Positions 33,647 through 41,318 of a DNA stretch of 46,319 nt are shown piece by piece. This DNA comes from Verrucomicrobiota bacterium. Its GTDB lineage: Bacteria > Verrucomicrobiota > Verrucomicrobiia > Verrucomicrobiales > DEV007. The notes beneath the pieces were generated by a model that saw only the letters and a program-made list of their open reading frames with translations, was not told where the DNA came from and ran no database searches. The translations under genes were made by a program, and so were the position numbers. The DNA lies in NCBI GenBank assembly GCA_030625775.1, contig DAOUQC010000035.1, forward strand, positions 1-46,319, given 5' to 3'. Within the stretch, counting starts at the first letter, position 1. Every line of letters begins with the position of its first letter.

Positions 33647-36262
33647 GTGTGGCTGGCTCGGAGCGTAACGGGATTGATGCGGGCGGTGAAGGTGGTTCAG
33701 CGTAAGGATTTTGATCTCGAACGCACCTATCAGAGGGAGTTCGAAGGGATCAAGAAATACGAGAATGTTTCCAAGGGGCATCCGGCTTTGGTGGATGTGT
33801 TGCATGTGGGTCGGAATAAGGAAAAGCAATTTTATTTTTATGTCATGGAGTTGGGGGACGACCAGTTTCACGGCCAGGAGATTGACCCCAACTCGTATGA
33901 GCCTCGCACTTTGAGCTCCGATCTACGGGCGCGGCAGACCACGGATGTCCAGAACGGGGTGACTTTGGGGATTAGAATCGCTGGTGCCCTGGGGCATTTG
34001 CACCAGAACGGATTGACTCATAGGGATGTGAAACCTTCGAATGTCATTTTTGTGAATGGGAAAGCCAAGCTGGCGGATATTGGTTTGGTGGCTCACAGCG
34101 GTCAGCGTTCTTTTGTCGGTACCGAAGGTTATATGCCACCGGAGGGTCCGGGCACGGCATCGGGTGATCTTTACAGCCTGGCGATGGTTCTCTATGAAGT
34201 AGCGACGGGGAAGGATCGGCTGGATTTTCCTGAGTTGCCAACCAATCTTGAGTTGTCGCCGACAGTGAACCGTGATGAGTGGAGAATGTTGAATGCTGTC
34301 ATTTGCCGAGCGGGAGCTCCCAATGCCCGCAAACGTTACTCGAGTGCGGAATCACTGACGCTTGCGTTGGAAGCCGTAAGGGAGGAGGAAGAAAAATCAG
34401 AGGCTCGCTGGCATGGGCGGGCTTGGATGGCGGCAGCGCTATTGTTTGTTTTGTTTTTGGGCGGGGCGGGAGCCTTTGTTTATTACAGTATCCCGCCAGC
34501 GTCAGCCCCCCCCCTCGAGCTCAGCAGTGTTGAGGTGGATGATGATGACATTGATCCGGTCAGGCAGACAGCAATGTCTAGCGGGGGGAATACACCTGTT
34601 ATACGTGATTTTTTTCCTGCAGGAGGAGAGCTGTCTGTGTTTGCGGGTCTCAAAAGCATGCCTACAGAAACGGGACAAAAAGAGGGAGGGAATACGGCAT
34701 CATTTGACTCAGGGACGGGATCGGACAAACCACCCAAACCCACGCCTGAGAAAAAACCGGAAATGGCTGAGTTCAAAGTATTCAGCCACCCGATTGGTGC
34801 GGTTGTGATGCATGAGGGGAAGGAGGTCGGGAGGACACCGACTCGTTTTTTGAGCTTCCCCCCCGGTCAGGTTAAATTGGTGCTGCGGCTTCCGGGCTAT
34901 CAGGAGAAGGTATTGTCCAGGAACCTGGTTGTCGGGCGTCAGTATGAAAATGCTACCATGATACATGACCGGCGTCCGATCGAGGGAAGTCTGTGGGTGA
35001 ATCATTTGGGGGTTCGTTTTGAAGCCGGGGACGGCACCCATGTTTCAAGTGAAATCTCCCGTGAGCAGTTCGGCTTGTTTCTCGAAAAGACAAACAGGCC
35101 TTTTGCGGTGGCCGGGAGACAGGGCCTGGTATTGGCTACAGAAGAGGATCAGTGGGCTTTCTGTGACTGGATGACCCAGCAGGACCGGGTGGAAGGTTTT
35201 CTGGGGGAGAATCAATATCACCGCCCACAAATTTCGGGAACTCCGGGCAGGGAAGGAACTTTTTTTTGTGTGATTGATAATGTGTTCGGGCGGGCTTTGG
35301 TGAATAGCGGGCCACCAGGGGCAGGTGTCTACATAAGGGGACAATTGATTGGCCGGACGCCGATGGAGTTGAGAGAGGTCCGGGCCGGGCCGTTTACTGT
35401 TACTTTGAAAAAAGAGGGGCATGCTGATGAAACCCGTAGCGGTAAGATTCAACAAGATAGCGAATTACTAGTTGGTGTGGATTTGCAGAGGGATGGCAGT
35501 GTGATTTTTGGCGAGGCTTGGAAAAACAGCATGGAAATGGAATTTGTCCCTGTCGGTAAAAGTTTAATGGTATCGATTTATGAAACCCGGGTGATGGATT
35601 TTGATGTCTATCGGCATGATGTTGCTCCGGCTGGCGGGAAACCTGCGGTTGGCTTTGATCAGGACCCGGATCATCCAGTGGTAGGGGTGAGCCTTAAGGA
35701 TGCCAAAAATTTTTGTCAGTGGTTGACTGAAAAAGAGAGGGTTTTAGGGAGGATAGGGCAGGATGAGGAGTATCGTTTGCCGACTGACCTGGAGTGGAGC
35801 CAGATGGCGGAATTGAGTGATGAGACCGGGGAGACTCCAGAACGCCGGGACAGCAAGGTGCGTGAACATTTTCCATGGGGAGCCGACTGGCCACCACCGC
35901 CGGGAAGCGGGAATTTTGCAGATAAAAGTGCCAAAGGCAGATACGTCTTGAAAGGCTATGATGATGGTTTTGAAAAAACATCGCCGGTGGGGGAATACAA
36001 AGCAAACTCCCTGGGTATTTATGATTTGGCGGGGAATGTCTGGGAGTGGGTGAGTGATGCCTACAGCGGTGATACGGGGCTGCAGGTGGTGCGTGGCGGT
36101 GCGTGGAATGTGTCGGAGCGGGATTTGTTGCTGACATCGTATCGGAACGCTGTGCCGCCGACGATACGGGAAGGGTTGTATGGCTTTCGCTGTGTTCTTT
36201 CGAAGGTTCCTGAAGGTGGAGGACAAAGCACTGTTTCAGTGTCAAATGACCGCAGGCGATAA
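33647..36262 (+). CDS. Membrane Ser/Thr kinase with PEGA and SUMF1 domains
   Basis: 871 residues from GTG 33647, but the real protein must start upstream (see 33515-33646). The kinase domain has Lys15 (AVKVV), H125-R-D-V-K-P-S-N132, and the metal motif as D144-I-G rather than DFG. A transmembrane helix is at about 260-281. Outside are PEGA-like repeats near 375-440 (GKEVGRTPTRFLSFPPGQVKL) and 547-615 (GQLIGRTPMELREVRAGPF). A complete SUMF1/formylglycine-enzyme-like domain runs from about 628 to 858 (YRLPTDLEWSQMA, GIYDLAGNVWEWVSD, VVRGGAWN). Between the PEGA repeats lies a degenerate half SUMF1 copy. It probably senses an extracytoplasmic signal and phosphorylates cytoplasmic targets such as the sigma factor upstream. 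Confidence 0.87.
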   Translation: MWLARSVTGLMRAVKVVQRKDFDLERTYQREFEGIKKYENVSKGHPALVDVLHVGRNKEKQFYFYVMELGDDQFHGQEIDPNSYEPRTLSSDLRARQTTDVQNGVTLGIRIAGALGHLHQNGLTHRDVKPSNVIFVNGKAKLADIGLVAHSGQRSFVGTEGYMPPEGPGTASGDLYSLAMVLYEVATGKDRLDFPELPTNLELSPTVNRDEWRMLNAVICRAGAPNARKRYSSAESLTLALEAVREEEEKSEARWHGRAWMAAALLFVLFLGGAGAFVYYSIPPASAPPLELSSVEVDDDDIDPVRQTAMSSGGNTPVIRDFFPAGGELSVFAGLKSMPTETGQKEGGNTASFDSGTGSDKPPKPTPEKKPEMAEFKVFSHPIGAVVMHEGKEVGRTPTRFLSFPPGQVKLVLRLPGYQEKVLSRNLVVGRQYENATMIHDRRPIEGSLWVNHLGVRFEAGDGTHVSSEISREQFGLFLEKTNRPFAVAGRQGLVLATEEDQWAFCDWMTQQDRVEGFLGENQYHRPQISGTPGREGTFFCVIDNVFGRALVNSGPPGAGVYIRGQLIGRTPMELREVRAGPFTVTLKKEGHADETRSGKIQQDSELLVGVDLQRDGSVIFGEAWKNSMEMEFVPVGKSLMVSIYETRVMDFDVYRHDVAPAGGKPAVGFDQDPDHPVVGVSLKDAKNFCQWLTEKERVLGRIGQDEEYRLPTDLEWSQMAELSDETGETPERRDSKVREHFPWGADWPPPPGSGNFADKSAKGRYVLKGYDDGFEKTSPVGEYKANSLGIYDLAGNVWEWVSDAYSGDTGLQVVRGGAWNVSERDLLLTSYRNAVPPTIREGLYGFRCVLSKVPEGGGQSTVSVSNDRRR

Positions 36263-36342
36263 GGAAATGGGTTTACAAAAAACGCATGGAATATCCGGCT
36301 TATTACTTGCGCAGTCTACTCATTTGAAAAAGGGTAGGGGCT

Positions 36343-36948
36343 ATGGGGAATGAGAAAAACAAGGGGCGCGGTGCCCGCATCATTCTTGGCGTGACACTGG
36401 TTTTCGGGCTGGTGGGTATGGGCTCATTGCTGGCTGCGGTGAGTGGCGTCAAGATGATGGAATTCGGCGTGCGGATATATGGTTCCGTTGCTGCCCATCT
36501 TTCGACGTCGCTTACTATTCCTGCAGGTGTTTTTTATTTCTTACTGCTGGGTACGCTGCTGATAGTTTTTTTGATTGGCCGAAGTGTTTATAGAAAATTT
36601 TATGGGAAAAGTGAAGTGTGGCGTCGCTACCGGATAGACACATTTTTCTGGGTGGAATGGCAGTGGGATTATACCTGGAGAGGTAAGGTGAGGGGGTTGT
36701 GGTGTGAGTGTGATAAATGCGCGGAAGCTATGAAGCCCAAAGTGGTGCCTGACGGCGAGGATGGGCTCGGAGTGCGCTTTATTTGCAATCATTGTGGTAA
36801 GCAGAGCACCACGATTCGATCAGCCGAAAATGAGCAGCAGGCCTTTGAGCGGGTAGAGAAAAAAATTATGAGGAAAATCAGGGTAGGGAAGTACCGTGGG
36901 GAAATCGAGGGTCGCAAGTTGGACGGCAGTAAGATGAACTGTTTCTAG
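36343..36948 (+). CDS. Two-helix membrane protein with cytoplasmic zinc-ribbon-like domain
   Basis: 201 residues. Hydrophobic segments lie at about 13-34 and 58-79. A basic, aromatic stretch follows (RRYRIDTFFWVEWQWDYTWRG), then cysteines at 121, 123, 126, 148 and 151 (LWCECDKC and CNHCG), laid out like a zinc ribbon. The C-terminus is basic. I do not recognise the family. Position between the PEGA/SUMF1 kinase (80 bp upstream) and YjbQ (26 bp downstream), all on one strand, suggests a shared transcript. A purine-rich Shine-Dalgarno (AAAAAGGG) precedes the ATG. It might couple the kinase to an output, but that is a guess. Confidence 0.7.
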   Translation: MGNEKNKGRGARIILGVTLVFGLVGMGSLLAAVSGVKMMEFGVRIYGSVAAHLSTSLTIPAGVFYFLLLGTLLIVFLIGRSVYRKFYGKSEVWRRYRIDTFFWVEWQWDYTWRGKVRGLWCECDKCAEAMKPKVVPDGEDGLGVRFICNHCGKQSTTIRSAENEQQAFERVEKKIMRKIRVGKYRGEIEGRKLDGSKMNCF

Positions 36949-36974
36949 AGAGAGGCACATGCCCAGCTGTATCC

Positions 36975-37394
36975 ATGAAGGTTTTTACTGATAGTTTTTC
37001 ACTGAAAACAAGGGGCAAGGGAACCTATGAAATTACGGAGGAAGTTTCCCGTATTGTTGATGCGAGTGATGTAGCTAATGGGGTGGCGACCGTTTTTGTC
37101 TGTCACACGAGTTGCAGTCTGGTAGTGATGGAAAACGCCGATCCATCGGCCAGGACGGATTTGCATGCTTTTTTTGACCAGCTGGTACCGGAGGATACGC
37201 CCTATTTTGTGCATACCTATGAAGGACCCGATGACATGCCGTCCCACATTCGCATGTGTTTGACCGACGTGGATAAAAATATTCCCGTGATGGAAGGGAG
37301 CCTGGTTTTGGGAACCTGGCAGGGGCTGTTTCTTTTTGAGCACCGTCGAGCTCATCATACTCGTCGCCTGGTGATTTCAGTGATGGGTGAGTGA
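36975..37394 (+). CDS. yjbQ: YjbQ/UPF0047 family protein
   Basis: This 139-residue single-domain protein has the family signature S-L-V-L-G-T-W-Q-G-L-F-L-F-E-H-R (about 110-125), plus VFVCHTSCSLVVMENADPS and PSHIRMCLTD, whose His and acidic residues line the presumed active site. YjbQ proteins are small homotrimers with weak thiamine-phosphate synthase activity in E. coli; the real role is unsettled. It is the last gene of the sigma/kinase cluster and converges with the second kinase at a 4-bp gap. Confidence 0.92.
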   Translation: MKVFTDSFSLKTRGKGTYEITEEVSRIVDASDVANGVATVFVCHTSCSLVVMENADPSARTDLHAFFDQLVPEDTPYFVHTYEGPDDMPSHIRMCLTDVDKNIPVMEGSLVLGTWQGLFLFEHRRAHHTRRLVISVMGE

Positions 37395-37398
37395 AAAA

Positions 37399-38868
37399 TT
37401 AACGCTTTCGGGGAGGTGGGCGTGTCCCACCGCGGTGAGGCGGGAAGCCTGGAGGAGGGGGAGGAAGGGTATTGCTTGGAGTCGTTTTAGTGCTCGTAGA
37501 AGAGGGAGGGGTTTGTTTTTCAGGCCACTGGGCGGATGAAGCTGAGGTGGGTGTTGTGCTTGTAGTCGGGGGGGGAGTTGAAGTTGCGGTAGAGGTTGTG
37601 GTTTGCGTGATCATCCGGGAAATTCTTGGCCACGAGAAAAATGTGATTAAGCCCAATACAACTATGATTAGTAAGACGACTCCCATCGTCAGAACTGTTT
37701 TTGCCGCGGCGTAAAGGTCTGGCCAGAATGTGGAAGGTTCCCTTTGGTTAACGCTTGTTTGTGCGGCGGTCTGGGCAGCTTCGGTGGCAGCGCGTGCGGC
37801 TTCTATGACGGCAGCTTGGATGTCGGCTTGAGTGGCGGGCTTCAGTTCATCAGGCACAGCTACGGGTTTTGCGGTGGTAGATGCCCAGGGAAGGGACTGG
37901 TCAGGCGGTGATGCCTGTGGGGCGGCTTCCGGAGCGGATGTCGTGCTGGGTGCCGGGGCACCGATATCGAGTATGGCGGTGGAGAGTTCATTGGCATCCT
38001 GGAAGCGGTCATTGGGATCAGTGGCCATTGAACGCAGGATCAAGTGATCCAGACGTGGATCCAGGCCAGCCACCTTTTTGGAAGGCAAATCAAAAGCTCC
38101 GCGTGGTGCTTTGCCGGTGAGCATTTCATAAATCAGTACGCCAATTGCATAGAGGTCGGCTCGTTGGTCAACCGGAGAGCCCGATACCATTTGTTCCGGG
38201 GCGAGGTAGTCGATAGTGCCCATGACAATATGGGTGCCCGTAAGAGAAGGTTCCACCGTGGTGTCGGTGGAGACAATTTTAGCGAGGCCAAAATCGGCAA
38301 TTTTGACGTTGCCGTCCAAATTGAGCATGATGTTGGCAGGCTTGATATCCCGGTGGACGATGTTTTGCTCGTGGGCGTATTGCAGCGCTTCACAAATCTG
38401 GGTAACCACGGCAAGGATTTGATTTACGTCCAGAGTGGCGGTTTTGATCAGGTAGTTCAGATCAGCCCCTTCGACATACTCCATGACAATGTAGAGCAGG
38501 GGCTCCTCAGTGCTGGATTCCGTTTCGCCAAATTCAAAAACGGTGATAATCCCGGGGTGGTGGAGTCGGGCCATCGCCCTGGCTTCCCGTTTGAAGCGTT
38601 CCTTGAATTCGTATTTATCATCCAGGCCAGTCGGCAGGATTTTGATGGCTACGATCCGGTCGAGTCCAGGTTGACGAGCTTTGTAAACAGCTCCCATACC
38701 GCCGGCCCCTATTTGATCGAGTATTTCGTATTGAGGCAGAAGCTGTTGAAGGTCTTTGACGCTGGGTGCGGTGAACCCGCCCATGCTTGGTGGGGTTTTA
38801 TCGGTGGCAGCGATGGTAGACGGGTCGGACACAGGGCTCGGAAATATAGTTTCAGGCAATAAAAACAA
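37399..38868 (-). CDS. Membrane-anchored Ser/Thr protein kinase, Pro/Thr-rich tail
   Basis: 489 residues from a TTG at 38868. The kinase domain (about 47-310) has IGAGGMGAVYKA, Lys76 (AIKIL), H172-R-D-I-K-P-A-N179 and D192-F-G, so all catalytic residues are present. An Ala-rich linker leads to one transmembrane helix (about 389-413). After it comes a low-complexity Thr/Ser/Pro tail ending GGTRPPPRKR, outside the membrane. No PASTA or other sensor domain is visible. The start is uncertain: no Shine-Dalgarno precedes the TTG, and Met29 (MGGFTAPSVKD) would also keep the whole kinase domain. It converges with yjbQ. Confidence 0.9.
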   Translation of the reverse strand: MFLLPETIFPSPVSDPSTIAATDKTPPSMGGFTAPSVKDLQQLLPQYEILDQIGAGGMGAVYKARQPGLDRIVAIKILPTGLDDKYEFKERFKREARAMARLHHPGIITVFEFGETESSTEEPLLYIVMEYVEGADLNYLIKTATLDVNQILAVVTQICEALQYAHEQNIVHRDIKPANIMLNLDGNVKIADFGLAKIVSTDTTVEPSLTGTHIVMGTIDYLAPEQMVSGSPVDQRADLYAIGVLIYEMLTGKAPRGAFDLPSKKVAGLDPRLDHLILRSMATDPNDRFQDANELSTAILDIGAPAPSTTSAPEAAPQASPPDQSLPWASTTAKPVAVPDELKPATQADIQAAVIEAARAATEAAQTAAQTSVNQREPSTFWPDLYAAAKTVLTMGVVLLIIVVLGLITFFSWPRISRMITQTTTSTATSTPPPTTSTTPTSASSAQWPEKQTPPSSTSTKTTPSNTLPPPPPGFPPHRGGTRPPPRKR

Positions 38869-38987
38869 TATTAAGGATAGGGGGGATTCAGGGCAAGGCT
38901 AGAATGGGCTTACATTCACGACTCAAAATAAGATTGAGATGCTTGCCTGGAAGGACCGGTGGTGGTAATCTGACCGGCATGAGAGGT

Positions 38988-38992
38988 GGAGG
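38988..38992 (+). promoter_or_regulatory. Shine-Dalgarno that fixes the start at 39000
   Basis: GGAGG lies 7 bases before the ATG at 39000. It is one of the few strong ribosome-binding sites in the window and supports that start over the in-frame ATG codons upstream. Confidence 0.7.
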
Positions 38993-38999
38993 TCGTCAG

Positions 39000-39368
39000 A
39001 TGAGAGCTGAAAGGGGAAGCCTGAGAGTGTTGGCTGCGGGACTGTGTTGGTGGCTGTGTGCCGGAGTGGCGCCGGTTTCAGTAGAAGCTGAAATAGTGCA
39101 GCGTGATCTAGGTAAGAACGATAAAGGGCAGACGGTCAGCGGTTATGTTTTTCAACCGGGACGCTCCAACCGGCGGCGGCCCAGGAGCTCAAATTCTGTC
39201 TTTGGGGGGCGGAGGGATTATTATCGCAGGGGGCGTGGGATTGATTATGGATATGGCTACCCCGTTTACGCTTCTTCATTTTATTACTACGTGCCCCGGA
39301 CTTATTCTTATCCCATTCATCATCATTATCGCGGTGGAGGGAGCCTGTCCGTCTATGTGAGCTTCTGA
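39000..39368 (+). CDS. Small secreted Arg/Tyr/Gly-rich protein
   Basis: This 122-residue protein has a leader MRAERGSLRVLAAGLCWWLCAGVAPVSVEA. The mature part begins EIVQRDLGKNDKGQTVSGYVF. The last 60 residues are strongly biased to Arg, Tyr, Gly, Ser and His: RRDYYRRGRGIDYGYGYP, then ASSFYYYVPRTYSYPIHHHY. No family is recognised. Such tails occur in envelope-associated or nucleic-acid/polysaccharide-binding proteins, but nothing here decides. It diverges from the second kinase, with about 130 bp between the starts. Confidence 0.6.
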   Translation: MRAERGSLRVLAAGLCWWLCAGVAPVSVEAEIVQRDLGKNDKGQTVSGYVFQPGRSNRRRPRSSNSVFGGRRDYYRRGRGIDYGYGYPVYASSFYYYVPRTYSYPIHHHYRGGGSLSVYVSF

Positions 39369-39377
39369 TTTTCAGTT

Positions 39378-40262
39378 TTATCGCACGGTGATGCTGACTG
39401 AGTAGCTGGGCGGGACCTTTGCAGGGTCGGGGGAGTAGTGGAATACGCGTTTGGCTGGTTTTCCGGCATCTTCAGCAGCGTAGATACCGATCTCGAGCCT
39501 TTTGGGCAGAGTGCTTTTGGTGGCAACCGGAGAGATCAAAAGGCTGATGGTATTCTGACCTTTCATCAAGCCCCCGATAATCAGATCGCGGCCGTCATCA
39601 TTTATAAGGCGGCTCTTATGGTTGCCGTTGTTGATGTTGACAGTCACATCAAAGCCATTGGCGGCGATCCATAATTCTGCCAGATAGGCCGGAGCTTTCA
39701 CCGGCTTGGCAACGAGCGGGGCCACACCGGTCGGTTGAAAGGCGGGATCCTGAAGGAAAGAGAAGTCGGCATTGCGAATTTTGAGCAGCAAGTCCGGGTC
39801 ATTGCCAAATTTGATAATGCGCAGGTTATCAAATTTCCATAGCCCGGATTCGCGGATGTATTTCAGCACGATGAAGTTGTCGCTGACTTCCTGATTGCCT
39901 GCGAGGCCAAAATCAGCTTTACCATAATAGATGGCATTGGCGGTGTCGCCTTTGGCAAAAATATTCAAGAGAGTCAGTTGGGAGAGGGAGGGAGCCTGGA
40001 CAGGAATTTCAAACAAAGCTTCGGGATAGCGTAGACGTTGGGAGATGATGCGGTTTCGAGTCTCCATCTGGCGATAGACAGCACTTGCCGATTGCAAGGC
40101 ATTGTAGTCTTTTGTGATCATGGCCTGACGCCAGGCATGATAGGCAGTCTCCAGAGTAGTTTGTAGTTCGGGAGATGCCTTGTTGGCAGGATCGGCGGCC
40201 GGGCTGTTGCCTGGCAGCAGGCAGCAGAGAAGAAAACAAATGAGTGTGGATCGCGCTTTCAT
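39378..40262 (-). CDS. Secreted protein of unknown function
   Basis: 294 residues from ATG 40262, which begins a clean signal peptide (MKARSTLICFLLCCLLPGNSPA). The frame extends 23 residues upstream, but that part precedes the leader and is not needed. A helical N-terminal region (ETAYHAWRQAMITKDYNALQSASAVYRQMETRNR) leads to a nuclear-transport-factor-2-like mixed region (GDTANAIYYGKADFGLAGNQEVSDNFIVLKYIRESGLWKFDNLRII). The C-terminal 100 residues look like a beta-sandwich (AELWIAANGFDVTVNINNGNHKSRL, GQNTISLLISPV). Family unknown. It converges with the Arg/Tyr-rich protein at a 9-bp gap. Confidence 0.65.
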   Translation of the reverse strand: MKARSTLICFLLCCLLPGNSPAADPANKASPELQTTLETAYHAWRQAMITKDYNALQSASAVYRQMETRNRIISQRLRYPEALFEIPVQAPSLSQLTLLNIFAKGDTANAIYYGKADFGLAGNQEVSDNFIVLKYIRESGLWKFDNLRIIKFGNDPDLLLKIRNADFSFLQDPAFQPTGVAPLVAKPVKAPAYLAELWIAANGFDVTVNINNGNHKSRLINDDGRDLIIGGLMKGQNTISLLISPVATKSTLPKRLEIGIYAAEDAGKPAKRVFHYSPDPAKVPPSYSVSITVR

Positions 40263-40411
40263 GATCAGAGTTGTTGTTGCTACCATGGCACAGTTTTTTG
40301 CATTGTGCTCAACAGAGTATATAGGAGACACGAAAAGCTTGTTCCGCTGGCTTGAATAATGCCCTGACCCCTATAGAATAAATTATTTTAAATTTTGTTA
40401 CAGAAAACCAC

Positions 40412-41287
40412 ATGAGACCGGCGATCAATGCAGTTGTCGACCGGCAGAACGAGTTGCTCGCCCAGGCGCAGAGCTTCGTTTACAAAAAGATCGAACACGG
40501 TCCGGATCTGCATGCCCATGTCTATTATCCTGGGGGTATGAAACAGGGGGAGAATCGGCCGGTAGTCATGTTTTTTTACAGCAGCAGCTGGGATCAGGGT
40601 GAGGTCACTCAGTTTGGTCCGCACAGTTTGTATTTTGCTGATCGAGGTGCCATCACGATGTTGGTGGAATACCGGGTTAATTCCACTCATGGCACCGGGC
40701 CGCTGGAGGCGATGGCCGATGCGCGGACAGCAATTCGTTGGGTTCGTTACAATAAGGACCATTTCGGAATAGATGAATTCAAGATCGTTGGGGCCGGGGG
40801 AATGGCCGGGGCCCATTTGGTTTTGACTGCAGCGATGATCAAGGACTTCGCGGATGATGAAACGGATGTCCAGCTCAGTTGCGTGCCGGATGCGATGATT
40901 CTTTTCAGTCCGATTGTAGACATTTCAAAAAAGGGATATGGGCTGGATCACTTCAAGGACGCCAGGGAAGCTCGCAAGGCCAGTCCGATGAAATACCTCC
41001 AGAAAAAACTGCCTCCCAGTATTATATTTCATGGCACCGCTGACCGGATGGTGCCATTCAATGGGGTTGATAAGTTTGTCCGCAAGATGAAGTGGCGGCG
41101 CAACGTGTGCGAATTGGTGGATTTCGAAGGCCAGGACCACAGCTTTTACAACATGAATGTGGATGTGGTCGCCTATGAGGGAACCATAAGCGCCGCCGAT
41201 CGGTTTTTAGTGGATCAGGGTTTCCTGGGTTCCAACGAGGAAGATGACGGCACGCCGAGATTGTTGTCCTGGCGGGAGCGGGAGTAA
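40412..41287 (+). CDS. Alpha/beta-hydrolase, probable catalytically dead acetyl-esterase homologue
   Basis: This 291-residue cytoplasmic protein is related to the acetyl-esterase/BD-FAE (Aes) group: VEYRVNSTHGTGPLEAMADARTAIRWVRYN, SPIVDIS, and the late triad residues Asp211 (HGTADRMVPF) and His243 (GQDHSFYN) are all in place. The nucleophile elbow, normally GGSAGGHL, reads GGMAGAHL, so Met131 replaces the serine. The oxyanion HGGGW segment reads YSSSW (56-60). Both changes should abolish ordinary esterase chemistry. The frame is otherwise intact, arguing for a kept non-catalytic role. No signal peptide is present, and an in-frame TAA lies 36 bases upstream. Confidence 0.82.
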   Translation: MRPAINAVVDRQNELLAQAQSFVYKKIEHGPDLHAHVYYPGGMKQGENRPVVMFFYSSSWDQGEVTQFGPHSLYFADRGAITMLVEYRVNSTHGTGPLEAMADARTAIRWVRYNKDHFGIDEFKIVGAGGMAGAHLVLTAAMIKDFADDETDVQLSCVPDAMILFSPIVDISKKGYGLDHFKDAREARKASPMKYLQKKLPPSIIFHGTADRMVPFNGVDKFVRKMKWRRNVCELVDFEGQDHSFYNMNVDVVAYEGTISAADRFLVDQGFLGSNEEDDGTPRLLSWRERE

Positions 41288-41318
41288 ATTATCTATCTCA
41301 TCCTTGTGCCGCCAGTCA

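Noticed and set aside
38044-38862. 272-codon plus-strand frame opposite the second kinase
   Set aside because: It is the complement of a well-defined kinase domain with intact catalytic motifs. The plus-strand protein has no recognisable feature.
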